Source: 21-14-0-10-47-8 sp966211455 (GTDB lineage Bacteria > Bdellovibrionota > Bdellovibrionia > Bdellovibrionales > Bdellovibrionaceae). From it: 64,000 nt of DNA. Positions 32,716-41,709 of this stretch are shown here, piece after piece. The translations under genes and the position numbers were made by a program. Position 1 is the first letter of the stretch, and each line of letters starts with the position of its first letter. Below the pieces are notes generated by a model that was given only the letters and a program-made list of their open reading frames with translations, was not told the DNA's origin and did not search any database. Location: assembly GCA_966211455.1 (NCBI GenBank), contig CBIHNI010000004.1, positions 180,111-244,110 on the forward strand, in the 5' to 3' direction.

Positions 32716-33513
32716 ATGAACATCACCGAATTTTCACTGACCTTGTATTTTCAAAACAAACCTGACATAGCCGCGGATGCTTTGATGGCGGCCTGGGGCC
32801 GGGAAGGTTATGGCTGCGAGCCGAAAGAAGATCAAGAAGGGGCCATTTTCGCGGGCTTTCGGGGAGCAACCTTTGTGAATCTGGATCCGGCTGCTGAAAT
32901 GAACAAGGCCGAGTTTCCCGAGATTTACGATCAAATGGCAAAACCGGATCTCAATTACGACCAGACCTATTTGATCGATCCCAAAAAAGCGTTTCAAGAT
33001 TTTCAAAAATGCAAATACCAGATGGAACTTCTCTTTCGCTGCGAAGAAAATCTGGAAGAGCCAACCATGGCGCACAATGAGCTGAACGCCGTGCTACTCG
33101 GGATCCGTCAGGTGTATCCGATTGATGCCGTGTGGATGCACCAGCTGGGAATTCTGGTCGGAACATCGGATCTGAATGAGTTCACCAGTTACGCACAAAC
33201 CGATGAGGATCTGCCGCCACCGCAGTTTGCGCCGTCGATGGCTTTTGGGACATTGTTCGGAAAATCGGAAACGGGAATGGTTAAAGCCTGGACCACGGGG
33301 CTTGAGCATTTTCAATCAGAGAATTTCTACGTTGAAGCTAAGAATATGGATTTGATGATGGCATTGAAGGTGATCTTCAATGCCGGCTATGCGGTGACCA
33401 GTGGGCGAACATTCAACATCGGCGAGACAGCGCAGATTGGTGAAACGCCTTGCCGGATTGAGGCCGGCGAACTGGATGGCGAGCCCGCTTTGAAGCTAAC
33501 CTCGGCGGAATGA
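32716..33513 (+). CDS. DUF4261-like cytosolic protein, function unknown
   Basis: The 265-aa protein starts at ATG 32716; a longer frame to 32539 overlaps the divergent gene and is unlikely. It is acidic, without a signal peptide. Segments such as NAVLLGIRQVYPIDAVWMHQLGILV and FGTLFGKSETGMVKAWTTGLEHF resemble the DUF4261 type, but I can only suggest this by pattern. No catalytic motif is visible. Confidence 0.6.
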   Translation: MNITEFSLTLYFQNKPDIAADALMAAWGREGYGCEPKEDQEGAIFAGFRGATFVNLDPAAEMNKAEFPEIYDQMAKPDLNYDQTYLIDPKKAFQDFQKCKYQMELLFRCEENLEEPTMAHNELNAVLLGIRQVYPIDAVWMHQLGILVGTSDLNEFTSYAQTDEDLPPPQFAPSMAFGTLFGKSETGMVKAWTTGLEHFQSENFYVEAKNMDLMMALKVIFNAGYAVTSGRTFNIGETAQIGETPCRIEAGELDGEPALKLTSAE

Positions 33514-33683
33514 TTTTATTCGACACCGTTAATGCTAGAGTGAAAGCCAAATTCTGAAGTCAAGTCTCGCTTGTCATTTTCTGAAGATAAGAAAAGACAA
33601 AAGCCAGGGATGTCAGCCGACTTTTGTTCCAGATAAGGATTCGCTTTTAAGGCTTTCTTCGCGTCGCTCATGGATAATTTTGT

Positions 33684-33780
33684 GCTTTAAACGCCTTTAA
33701 AGTCTATAAAAGATTTTTAACCTTCGCATGCGTATAAAAGTCTTTAAAGCCTCTCTGAGCTTTGGTAAATAGAAGCTCAG
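33684..33780. repeat. A+T-rich repeats and hairpin before the TonB-like gene
   Basis: The 268-bp gap before 33782 contains two TATAAAAG copies, three TTTAAA boxes arranged around CGCATGCG (33725-33732), and a hairpin CTGAGCTT (33755-33762) / AAGCTCAG (33773-33780) that ends one base before the ATG. No ribosome-binding site is seen, so the hairpin may mask or replace it. Confidence 0.45.
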
Positions 33781-33781
33781 A

Positions 33782-34645
33782 ATGAAATTTCGCTATTTTA
33801 TTTTTTCTTTGATTTTACATCTCCTCTTTGCCTGGGGCGTGAAAACTTCATTGCCGCAAGCGCGGTCTGAAATTGCGATCGAATTGCTGAGTAATGCCGC
33901 CGTTGGTAGCTCTTCGGCAGTTATCCAAGATGAAAAAAAGTCGGTTAAGTCCAAAACGACATCTTCAAGCGGGAAAATTGATTTTGGAATTTCGACTCGG
34001 CAAGCAGCAAAAGAAAGTTTTCTTGGTGGTAAGACTGAAAAGCAACAGGCCCGCTCATTTGCAAATGGAGATGATTCGACAAATGATTTTATGAATCCAT
34101 ACAATGGCCTTCAGATGCATGAAATTCGCTTTGTGCAGTCTTTATGGCATGAAATTGACCGTTCGATTGTCGATTCGCCTTACCTTTCCGAATATGGTCA
34201 CACCGGACGTGTGCAATTGAAATTCGAAATTGGAATGGACGGAAAATTGATCGAATCGACTTTAAAAGCGAATGCAGATGATCGAGTTTTAAAAGTGATT
34301 GCCGCGCGGGCGGTGCGCAAAGCTTTGATGAATGAACGCGGGCAGATGGTTGTGTTAGGTGAACGTATAGCGATTGAAACTCGATTTGCTTGGCTCGATT
34401 ATCGAACTTGTGCTTCACTCAATGGAGCTGCAAAAACCTCTTTAAGTTTTTGTCGATATGCCGAAGACAAGCGCAAAAGTTTTTCGAATGGAGAAAAGGC
34501 GCAAGCTTACCTAAGCTCTCTTAAATATGGCTTTGATGCCATCGATGAAATTCGCAAGTACAAGCAAGAAGAAATGCGTCGGGATACCGGCTTTAATCCT
34601 TTTCAAGAATTCGAGAAAGATCGCGATTGGGACCTTGGCGGTTAG
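33782..34645 (+). CDS. TonB-like energy-transducer-type protein
   Basis: The 287-aa protein has an N-terminal membrane anchor (FIFSLILHLLFAWGVKTSL), a Ser/Lys-rich linker (residues 38-105), and a TonB C-terminal-like domain: GHTGRVQLKFEIGMDGKLIESTLKANADDRVLKVIAARAVRKA, with the G-x-V-x-x-x-F-x-I-x-x-D-G pattern. A further 70-residue charged tail follows, longer than in classical TonB. The proline-rich linker of TonB is absent. No exbB/exbD lie nearby, so a partner would be elsewhere. Confidence 0.72.
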   Translation: MKFRYFIFSLILHLLFAWGVKTSLPQARSEIAIELLSNAAVGSSSAVIQDEKKSVKSKTTSSSGKIDFGISTRQAAKESFLGGKTEKQQARSFANGDDSTNDFMNPYNGLQMHEIRFVQSLWHEIDRSIVDSPYLSEYGHTGRVQLKFEIGMDGKLIESTLKANADDRVLKVIAARAVRKALMNERGQMVVLGERIAIETRFAWLDYRTCASLNGAAKTSLSFCRYAEDKRKSFSNGEKAQAYLSSLKYGFDAIDEIRKYKQEEMRRDTGFNPFQEFEKDRDWDLGG

Positions 34646-34798
34646 GGCTTGAAGGGCGGTGTTTGATTCGGGGGATCGCCACTGCATGTTCAGTTCTTCT
34701 AGCGAATCTTCGGTGATCGGAAGTTGATTGATCTGGTCTTCATAGCGTTGAAGTGAATCAAGCAGGGATTGGCAGCTGGCAGAAATTTTTTGCGTCAT
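34511..34798 (-). CDS. possible small protein overlapping the TonB-like gene
   Basis: A 95-aa frame starts at 34798. Its first half (SCQSLLDSLQRYEDQINQLPITEDSLEELNMQW) lies in otherwise empty DNA and looks protein-like, while its second half overlaps 135 bases of the convergent TonB-like gene. It could be a real gene with an overlapping end or a truncated one. No family is recognised and the ribosome-binding site is weak. Confidence 0.35.
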   Translation of the reverse strand: MTQKISASCQSLLDSLQRYEDQINQLPITEDSLEELNMQWRSPESNTALQALTAKVPIAIFLEFLKRIKAGIPTHFFLLVLANFIDGIKAIFKRA

Positions 34799-34852
34799 TG
34801 AAAAATGTTAGGTTCTGTGGTTACGAGTCGCAAGTCCCATTCTTAAAAATGA

Positions 34853-34963
34853 ATTCCCAAATCTTTGTCCGATTTCACGGCAAAGCCCGTGCGCCGCGAT
34901 GATTTGATCTCTCTTTTAAAGCAATACAAAGATCGAGCTTCTGAAGCTGCGGCTTTGACCTGA
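34853..34963 (+). pseudogene. remnant of a receiver-domain C-terminus
   Basis: A 36-codon open stretch without a start codon encodes SLSDFTAKPVRRDDLISLLKQYK-like sequence ending in a TGA. It matches the end of a response-regulator receiver: a SDF-x-AKP beta-5 turn with the conserved Lys-Pro, followed by the alpha-5 helix. The upstream part of the domain is absent (stop at 34850-34852), so this is best read as decayed gene debris. Confidence 0.45.
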
Positions 34964-35000
34964 ATTTGCAAACCGGTGAAAATCGGGTTAGGAGAATCAC

Positions 35001-35966
35001 ATGCAACGCTCGGATGTTTTACAGGTCGTCGAAACTGAAAAAGCCATTTTCTTTCTGACCATTCAGCACGAAGAAGGCGATCTCAGTCAGGCCAGCGGTC
35101 ATGTCTACGCGATTGAAAAAGATCGCAACTCGACAAAAAATCCTGAAGCTGTATTTTCCTCCAATCAGGGGCAGACGATCAGTCCGCTTTGGGCTTCACC
35201 GTCAGGATATCTGTGGATCGGCACCAGTGCGGGGGCCGTGGGTACGACTTCGACATCCGTGCCCTGGCCTGCTATCAAGCGTGAATATCAAGCCTTAGGA
35301 GAAACCTTTCGCTGGCAAGCGGCCCGGCTTCCGACGCTTTCATCCGGCCTGTTGCCGAATATCACGGCGATGTGGGGCGTGGATGATAACATGGTTTTTA
35401 TCGGTGCGAACGGCGGTCATATTTATCGCTGGGACGGAAAAGATTTGGCCTTGGTGCATGAAGGTTCGGATGACGGTGTGAGCACCATCCGTCGCATCGG
35501 CGGCACCGGCCCGAATGATGTCTACGCATTGGCATTAGATGGAGCCATTTGGCATTTTGACGGCAACACTTGGAAACTGATCCCAAGACCCGAGCCCAAA
35601 ATCATCGCCGAGGGAATGATGGCGGTCGTGCCGGCGGGTGACGGGGATGTTTTGATGTGCGGGAATGGTCAAGGCAGTCGCCTTATCAAGGGAAATGCGA
35701 CCGAAGGATTCACGGAAATTCTTCGCACCCAACAGCAGCTGATGGATATGGCTTTTTTAAACGGAGAGCTTTTCTTTAGCATCTGGGACGGCGTCGGCAA
35801 GCAGCAAGGATCCGAAATTCAAGTTCTGAAATCCACTTTCAAAACGGCCAGCATGCGTGAAGGGATCGGAAGATTATTCTTTATCGAGCCATCTCCAGGG
35901 CAGACCTGCTTTATCGAGTATGATCCCCGAAGGGCCGATGAACCTTGGTGGCGTTACACTTTCTAA
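35001..35966 (+). CDS. beta-propeller-like cytoplasmic protein
   Basis: The 321-aa protein has repeated blade-like units, for example SPSGYLWIGTSAGAVG, MVFIGANGGHIYRWDGKDLALVHEG, DVYALALDGAIWHFDGNTWKLIPR and LFFSIWDGVG, with the W-x-x-G-x-x-G/WDG pattern of Kelch- or YCF48-like propellers. There is no signal peptide. GTTAGGAGAATCAC precedes the ATG. It converges, three bases away, with a TPR gene. Function unknown; a scaffold role is plausible. Confidence 0.7.
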   Translation: MQRSDVLQVVETEKAIFFLTIQHEEGDLSQASGHVYAIEKDRNSTKNPEAVFSSNQGQTISPLWASPSGYLWIGTSAGAVGTTSTSVPWPAIKREYQALGETFRWQAARLPTLSSGLLPNITAMWGVDDNMVFIGANGGHIYRWDGKDLALVHEGSDDGVSTIRRIGGTGPNDVYALALDGAIWHFDGNTWKLIPRPEPKIIAEGMMAVVPAGDGDVLMCGNGQGSRLIKGNATEGFTEILRTQQQLMDMAFLNGELFFSIWDGVGKQQGSEIQVLKSTFKTASMREGIGRLFFIEPSPGQTCFIEYDPRRADEPWWRYTF

Positions 35967-35969
35967 AAT

Positions 35970-36701
35970 CTAGCCGAGCTCTTCTAAAAGCTCGGTTGCT
36001 TCTTCGTGCTTGGGGAACTCTTTTAAAAGAAGTTTCAGAATTTTTTTGGCGGTGTCTTTTTTCTTGGCTTGGATGGCTTCGCCGGCAAGCTTCATCACGC
36101 GCTCATCGTCTTGCAGTTCTTCCAGCAGGTTTTTTAGATGTGGCAGTCCCGCTTTTTCATCGTCCGTGTGGATAAAGCAAATTCTGGCCATGTCCATGCT
36201 AATAATTGCCGAAACGTGCGGTCCGCCGAAAAGTCCTTCGGGGAGCATCTCGGGCGTGTTGATAAAAATCGTGTTGTACTTGTGGGCTTCATCGAACATC
36301 GCTCGCGCTTTCTTGAAATCTTTGGCGCGCATTTCCAATTTTCCATACTCCATCCAGGTTGCGATGTGCACGTCACAGGCTTTAAGCGCTTTTTTATAAA
36401 ATTTCTCAGCACTCTTGTCGTCTTTCTTTAGAAAATGCGCAAAGCCGATGGCGTAATAGCAGTTGGCCACGCGTCCGTTCTCTTCTTCAGGGTCCATCAG
36501 CGGCAGAGATTTTTCATAGTACGGGATGCCTTCGTCTGGCTCTTGCAGATGGTGAGTGTACAGATCTCCCACGGTCATCCAAATGGTCCAGTCTTTTGGA
36601 TCCAGCTTTGCGGCTGCCAGGTACTTCTTTACGGCCGCTTCATATTCACCATCATCGTAAAGGTCGGCGGCTTCATCGATCAGTTGCTCCAGTTTGCTCA
36701 T
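35970..36701 (-). CDS. TPR-repeat protein
   Basis: The 243-aa protein is made of tetratricopeptide repeats: LIDEAADLYDDGEYEAAVKKYLAAAKLDPKDW, IWMTVGDLYTHHLQEPDEGIPYYEKSLPL, CYYAIGFAHFLKKDDKSAEKFYKKALKA and TWMEYGKLEMRAKDFKKARAMFDEAHKY, with the typical W/G/Y/A/P spacing. There is no signal peptide. The ATG at 36701 (AAGGA about ten bases upstream) is preferred; 36740 is the alternative. Confidence 0.85.
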   Translation of the reverse strand: MSKLEQLIDEAADLYDDGEYEAAVKKYLAAAKLDPKDWTIWMTVGDLYTHHLQEPDEGIPYYEKSLPLMDPEEENGRVANCYYAIGFAHFLKKDDKSAEKFYKKALKACDVHIATWMEYGKLEMRAKDFKKARAMFDEAHKYNTIFINTPEMLPEGLFGGPHVSAIISMDMARICFIHTDDEKAGLPHLKNLLEELQDDERVMKLAGEAIQAKKKDTAKKILKLLLKEFPKHEEATELLEELG

Positions 36702-36828
36702 AGGTGGTGATTCCTTTTTAAGGTCGATGACCTGTGACATGTCTATTCTAACGGCTCGGGGACTCAGCGAAAGTCCAGTTTTAGGTCAAGATTTGCTTGG
36801 GTGAAGAACGGGGGGACTTATTTTTCGC

Positions 36829-38307
36829 GTGAAAATTCCGATACCTAGGGATATGGCTTCATCATTTTATTTCATATTTCTTTCGCTTTTGATTTCGGTC
36901 TTTTCGATGTCTGCAAAGGCGCAGTTCCAAAACTCTTGCATACAAGATTGGGACAAAACACAAAAGCAGATCTACGAGCTTCGCAAGCAGGTCGGATGTT
37001 CGCCCGAATACAATATGAAAGATTGCATTGCGAATCTGGGGATTGGTTTGGGGGCCACTGCTGCGACGGGCGCGATCGGTGCGAAGGTAAAGCGGGTTTA
37101 CGAGGAAGAGATCAAGAATCCCAAAAAATTTAACAAAAAACCATCCAGTGCTGGCAGCTGCTTGCTAGGTGCGATAACGATCGAAAGACCTTCGTTTGTG
37201 GATTTGATATTAACCAAAGCGCAAGCCGGGTCCTTTACCTGCGGAATTCCGAATAAAGACACTTTTGAGATCGCCGATGATCTGGACGAGGTCTTAAAGA
37301 AGCGAGACAAAGTGATCGATGATACTTTGTCCTGGGAAAAAGACGCCACCAAAAGAAATACTTTGATGGCGGAAAAAAGAGAGATCCAGTCCATTCGGAA
37401 CAATCTGGATAATTTTCCCAAGACGGCCGAATATTTGGATCGTTGGATGGAGCGCGCAGCGAATATCGTTCACAAATCCGAGCTTCCCAAGCTTGGTGGC
37501 TTGCGCGCGCAGCTTCTGAATGTGTCACCAAAGGTCAGTCTGTCATCTGAATCCAGCTTTGTCCGCCGTGGGATCTTTGCTCTGAAAGAGGGAAAGGTCT
37601 TCGCTAAAGAGGGCGTGAAGCTTGTGGTGAAGGGTGTCGGCGTGGTCGCCGGTGGTGCCCTGTCTTTAGCGGTCAGTGCGGCGACGATTGAAAAGCTGGG
37701 TTGTGGGGAATTGAAAGGCCGTTATGTCGAGTTGGATGAGGACTGCAAGCCGCTGAAGGAGCTTCGTCCCGCGATGGCTGAATTTCTGATGCTTGATCCA
37801 GAGGAGCAAAAAAAGGAAATCGGTCAGGTGGATTCTTTGTGCGCGGCCGTTCGTCAGCTGCATGCCAAATACTATCCATCGAATGTCGCTGGGAAATGCG
37901 ATGGCAATTCAGTTCAGTATCGCGATAACTCTTTAAGGTTCGTTGAAACGATGACCTGGAACGACAGTGGGGATATCACAAGCTTTAAAAATTCTCGATA
38001 TGTTGGAACCTGGACGGACTTCACTTTGAATCTGGATGGGACCTCAATCAAAAGTGTCAGCCTGAAAGGCCGTGACACGCAAAGAACAATTCCGGCCAGC
38101 AAAATGGCGACGACTTTGACCCCGGGTTACGACAACGAATACGTCATGCAAAGATTCACGGATATTCGTCCGCGCATGCTGGAGCTTTCAGCGTGCTGCC
38201 AGAAAACTTTGGATGCAACCGACCCACGCTGCGAGATCGTGCGCGATTCTTTGATCGGCAAAAGCTCGGGTGGCGGCTCGGGTTCTGGGGCGACGGGGGC
38301 TGATTAA
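36829..38307 (+). CDS. secreted cysteine-containing protein, unknown (family A)
   Basis: The 492-aa protein has a signal peptide ending at SAKA-QF. GTG 36829 is preferred over ATG 36853 because it supplies the positive N-region and has GGGGGA upstream. Mature features are Cys at NSCIQDW and QVGCSPEYNMKDC, a Gly/Ala-rich helix (IANLGIGLGATAATGAIGAKV), a second hydrophobic helix (VVKGVGVVAGGALSLAVSAATI) near residue 275, and a cysteine-rich C-terminus (ELSACCQKTLDATDPRCEIV) with a Gly/Ser tail. The layout resembles the 55708 protein. It is probably periplasmic or surface-exposed; function not recognised. Confidence 0.78.
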   Translation: MKIPIPRDMASSFYFIFLSLLISVFSMSAKAQFQNSCIQDWDKTQKQIYELRKQVGCSPEYNMKDCIANLGIGLGATAATGAIGAKVKRVYEEEIKNPKKFNKKPSSAGSCLLGAITIERPSFVDLILTKAQAGSFTCGIPNKDTFEIADDLDEVLKKRDKVIDDTLSWEKDATKRNTLMAEKREIQSIRNNLDNFPKTAEYLDRWMERAANIVHKSELPKLGGLRAQLLNVSPKVSLSSESSFVRRGIFALKEGKVFAKEGVKLVVKGVGVVAGGALSLAVSAATIEKLGCGELKGRYVELDEDCKPLKELRPAMAEFLMLDPEEQKKEIGQVDSLCAAVRQLHAKYYPSNVAGKCDGNSVQYRDNSLRFVETMTWNDSGDITSFKNSRYVGTWTDFTLNLDGTSIKSVSLKGRDTQRTIPASKMATTLTPGYDNEYVMQRFTDIRPRMLELSACCQKTLDATDPRCEIVRDSLIGKSSGGGSGSGATGAD

Positions 38308-38313
38308 CGGCAA

Positions 38314-38337
38314 GAGCCTTGATTTTCACCAAGGCTC
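38314..38337. terminator. possible bidirectional terminator hairpin
   Basis: GAGCCTTG (38314-38321) and CAAGGCTC (38330-38337) form a perfect 8-bp stem with an 8-base loop between two convergent genes. No T-run follows, so it is a weak terminator or merely a hairpin. Confidence 0.45.
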
Positions 38338-38349
38338 CTGAAGTTCAAA

Positions 38350-38853
38350 TTACAATTTTTGAACTTGCTCGACGGAAATGCTGGAGTCGTCTTCTGCTTT
38401 AACTGTGATGGTTTTGCCCGTCATTCCCTTAGGAACGGGGATCACCGTCGTTTGTTTGTAGAAGCCCATATTCGCGCAGATTGGTTTCGGCTCCAAGTAA
38501 GCCGTCTCGAACTCTTGCGCGATGCTCAGTGGGAGTTTGTTTCCTGTTGAAAGTTCCAGTTTTTGCTGAATGTTCGTCAGAACAGCACCGGCATCGAAAA
38601 GCACTCTTGCTTCTGATTTGCGGCCGACGTTTAGCATGGAAACGGAAATCACATCGCCGGCTTCATTTGAATCTGTTCGAATATTGAAGCCTTCTTTTCC
38701 TGAGCAGCCACCGACGCTAACGGTTGCGTTGATGATCAGATGAGAAGCGTTCGGTTGAATGACGATCGAATGGCTTCCGATATCCGAGCCACCGGAAGCG
38801 TTTGCGGAAAGAGCCATCATCGAGAATGCCAAGGCGATAAATGCGTTTTTCAT
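38350..38853 (-). CDS. small secreted protein, unknown
   Basis: The 167-aa protein has a signal peptide (FIALAFSMMALSANA-SG) and AAAGGA before the ATG. The mature part is beta-rich with three cysteines (VGGCSGKEG, KPICANMG plus flanking) and no recognised domain. The mix of strands (SHSIVIQPNASHLIINATVSVGG, GDVISVSMLNVG) suggests an exported beta-sandwich protein. It converges with the family A secreted protein. Confidence 0.75.
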   Translation of the reverse strand: MKNAFIALAFSMMALSANASGGSDIGSHSIVIQPNASHLIINATVSVGGCSGKEGFNIRTDSNEAGDVISVSMLNVGRKSEARVLFDAGAVLTNIQQKLELSTGNKLPLSIAQEFETAYLEPKPICANMGFYKQTTVIPVPKGMTGKTITVKAEDDSSISVEQVQKL

Positions 38854-39126
38854 AAAGATCCTTTCATAAGTGTTTTGTTTTCATGTCAGGACCTGGATGA
38901 TCAAAATACACAGTGCCTGTACGAAGGTGGGGGTTTAGCAAGTGGCGTACCAGGTGCGAAATCGCTTTGTTGATGCAAGCACAGTGATCGCAAGCCTTCG
39001 GATTTTCGACAACAGCCGCAAACTTGCGCTCTTAAGTGGCGAAAATCCCTTGGCGTTTACAATCTGAGCACGGCGAAGGCGTTGACCCTAATGAAAATTC
39101 TGCTTCAATAGTGAGAGGAGGTTTTC

Positions 39127-40017
39127 ATGGATGAAAGCAGCCGCGGTTCCAGTTTGGCTTCGCAAAATTTCACGGCTTCACCCAAAACGGAACTGCCGTC
39201 GATCTTCGAATACATCGATGTCAGTCTTTTTCTGCAGGATTATTATCAATACCGAAAAGCTCAGACCCGGGACTTTTCTTACCAGTCATGGGCGGACGAG
39301 TTGGGGGTGACCAGCAAATCGTATTTAAGATTTGTGACCTTAAGAAAAAGAAGAATTTCATCTGAGTTATTGGATCGCCTGGCGCAGATGATTTTTCAAA
39401 CAGAGGCCGAGAAAGATTACTTCACGCATTTGGTTTTTTACTCGCAAGCCGAATCCGAGACACAAAAAAAGCATTTTGGTCGTCAGCTGATCAAATCGCA
39501 GCGCGAGCAGGTTCGCTTTCAGGTGCAGGCGCCACCAGTGCAAGCAACGCTCGCCCCCCTAGCCGTGATGGTCCGAAATGTTTTAAGTTTTGCGGACGGT
39601 GAATTCAGCGAATCCGAGCTTGCGCGCATTTTCAAAGTTCAAGACGAAGAGATGTCAGGGGTTTTGAACGAGCTTCATCGCATCGGCTGGGTCGAGATGG
39701 AAGTGAATCATAAGAATTGGAAAGCGACCGCGAGCCATATCAAGATCACAGATTTAGCCGGCAGCGAGTCCTTGGCCAAGTACCATCAAGAAAGTCTGCA
39801 ACAAGCCCTATTGCAGGCACAGAATTCGAAAAGCGAAGAACGCAGCTTCCGCAGTCTGGGCATGGCATTAAACGAAGGGCAGTACAAGGCCCTGCTGGAA
39901 GAGTGGGGACGCTTCGTGCAAGGCTTGTTCGAGAAAAACGAATCTTCCCAGATCCAAGGAAAGCGCATGTATCAGATCAACTTCAACGCGATTCCTTGGA
40001 CCGAGAAGATTAGGTGA
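39127..40017 (+). CDS. TIGR02147/DUF4423-type regulatory protein
   Basis: The 296-aa protein starts at ATG 39127 with GAGAGGAGG upstream. Its N-terminus (SIFEYIDVSLFLQDYYQYRKAQTRDFSYQSWADELGVTSKSYLRFVTLRKRRISSELLDRLAQMI) is the HTH-like module of the TIGR02147 family, abundant in Bdellovibrio and Fibrobacter. The C-terminal half has the DUF4423-type segment (MVRNVLSFADGEFSESELARIF..VLNELHRIGWVEME). A DNA-binding role is likely. The targets may be the secreted genes nearby, which is an inference. Confidence 0.82.
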   Translation: MDESSRGSSLASQNFTASPKTELPSIFEYIDVSLFLQDYYQYRKAQTRDFSYQSWADELGVTSKSYLRFVTLRKRRISSELLDRLAQMIFQTEAEKDYFTHLVFYSQAESETQKKHFGRQLIKSQREQVRFQVQAPPVQATLAPLAVMVRNVLSFADGEFSESELARIFKVQDEEMSGVLNELHRIGWVEMEVNHKNWKATASHIKITDLAGSESLAKYHQESLQQALLQAQNSKSEERSFRSLGMALNEGQYKALLEEWGRFVQGLFEKNESSQIQGKRMYQINFNAIPWTEKIR

Positions 40018-40133
40018 GCTGATCACCCGTGCATGCACTTGACATTCCAATCTGAGATTTTGCGATAAACAAGGAACTGTTCGATCTGACAGAGCTTGTA
40101 AGCGGCATCGTTCTTGTATTGTTTTATGGATAT

Positions 40134-41519
40134 ATGAAAGCAACAAAATATCTGCTTTGTCTCATTTTGGGATTTGCGGCTCAGGCCTTGTGGGCGAAGA
40201 GCGATCTGAGCGAGCTGTATGTGGCAAAGCCAAGGGTCGCTTCTCCGACCGTTGGACTTGTTGCGATTCCGTCCAAAGGAATTGTGTCCTACTCGAAGTG
40301 GGACTCGGCCGGGAATAAGACAGCCATCTCAAAAGCCGAGTATGACGAATTCAATGAAGATGAACCCAAGCTCAGGAGAGCGTTTCTATTGAGTCCAAAT
40401 GCCGAGACATTTTCTCGCATGTCCGAATCTGAGCGCCGATATTTTCTTGAGATGGCCCTGGGTTTTGGAAGAAATGAAGAGATCGGATTGTCAAATGTTG
40501 TGGCTCTGAATTTGAAATCTGAGGCCGAAATTTCCACTATGGACTCGAAATCCCAAAAGGAACTTTCCGAAAAAGCAGATAAAATCGCTGAGAGTGTTCG
40601 CGGGCATTTGAAAGCAAAGTTTGACGCTCTTTCGCCGGAAGAACGCATGGATCTTTTCTTGAATGCGAATGGAAGCTACAGCAGCTATCCAAAAGGTGTC
40701 AGCACGCTGGATTATATTCAAAGGTATGTTCCAGAGGTCAAATCCGCCGAATCGGTGGCGGACTTGCTTTGCAAGGGAATCCAAAAGTATATCGACAATA
40801 ACAAGAGTTGGGATTCTTCAAAAAAGGCAATGGTCGCGGAGGACGGAAATGATGCGAACTTTCGTTTTTTAAGAGCCGTCATGTTGGAGCATCCGCAAAA
40901 GCAGGTCTTGCAAACGAAGCAGTGTTATCTTCAGGATAGCCAAGGTTATCGATCTGCAAGCTTAAAATCTATGATCGAAAGTTTGAAGCCAAAAGAGGAC
41001 TTGGAATCAGATTCGGATTCGGTGGGATCATCTTCTGTGCTTGCGGTGGGTTCAGGTTCGGCGCCGATGAGAACAAAGGCGGTCTGCACCGAAGGGCAGC
41101 TGCAGCAAATCCTGACGGGTGCGGTTTCGCCAATGATGCTAGATAAGTTTGCCTCTCGAACGATGTCAGGTTCGGAAGTTTTGGGCGCATGTCAACTGAA
41201 GGGGATCATTGCCAAAGACAAAATGGGCCGTTTCACATTCGAACCGGATCTAGGACCTTTCGGAGACAAAATTGTATTGCCATTCACATGGGAAGATCGA
41301 AACAAATTTTATCAGCTGCTGGCAAATAATAAAATTGTGAAACTTGTAAAAGATGCTCCAGCGAATGTGGTGACGGCGTCACCTGCGGTTACACCAACAA
41401 ATACGGTGGCAGCTGAAGGTGCATCAGGCTTGCAAGCCTTGCCTGCCGCAAACACCGAGATCGGCAATGCCGGTTACAATCCATTCGGCTCTACCAAAAT
41501 TCAAATGGGAACAAAATAA
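40134..41519 (+). CDS. secreted protein of unknown function
   Basis: The 461-aa protein starts at ATG 40134 with a signal peptide (YLLCLILGFAAQALWA-KS). The mature protein is hydrophilic with helical stretches (SQKELSEKADKIAESVRGHLKAKFDALSPEERMDLFL), a Ser/Asp-rich linker (LESDSDSVGSSSVLAVGSGS), four scattered Cys (LLCKGI, TKQCYLQ, AVCTEGQ, GACQLK) and an Ala/Thr/Pro-rich C-terminus. No known domain. It follows the TIGR02147 regulator by about 115 bp. Confidence 0.75.
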   Translation: MKATKYLLCLILGFAAQALWAKSDLSELYVAKPRVASPTVGLVAIPSKGIVSYSKWDSAGNKTAISKAEYDEFNEDEPKLRRAFLLSPNAETFSRMSESERRYFLEMALGFGRNEEIGLSNVVALNLKSEAEISTMDSKSQKELSEKADKIAESVRGHLKAKFDALSPEERMDLFLNANGSYSSYPKGVSTLDYIQRYVPEVKSAESVADLLCKGIQKYIDNNKSWDSSKKAMVAEDGNDANFRFLRAVMLEHPQKQVLQTKQCYLQDSQGYRSASLKSMIESLKPKEDLESDSDSVGSSSVLAVGSGSAPMRTKAVCTEGQLQQILTGAVSPMMLDKFASRTMSGSEVLGACQLKGIIAKDKMGRFTFEPDLGPFGDKIVLPFTWEDRNKFYQLLANNKIVKLVKDAPANVVTASPAVTPTNTVAAEGASGLQALPAANTEIGNAGYNPFGSTKIQMGTK

Positions 41520-41709
41520 GCACAAATTCACCTGCAAGCTTGTGCTAGCAATGTCTTTTGCCTATGGTATGTATGAACTTTAGCTTCCTTGGCGCGGTTG
41601 CTGGTCGCTCAGAGTGGAGCATTCTGATAGAGGCTGTAAATCATAAAATTCAGTGTTATCAGTAAGTTAATTATTGCTTTTACTAGCGAATGAAATTACA
41701 TTGCCCCGA

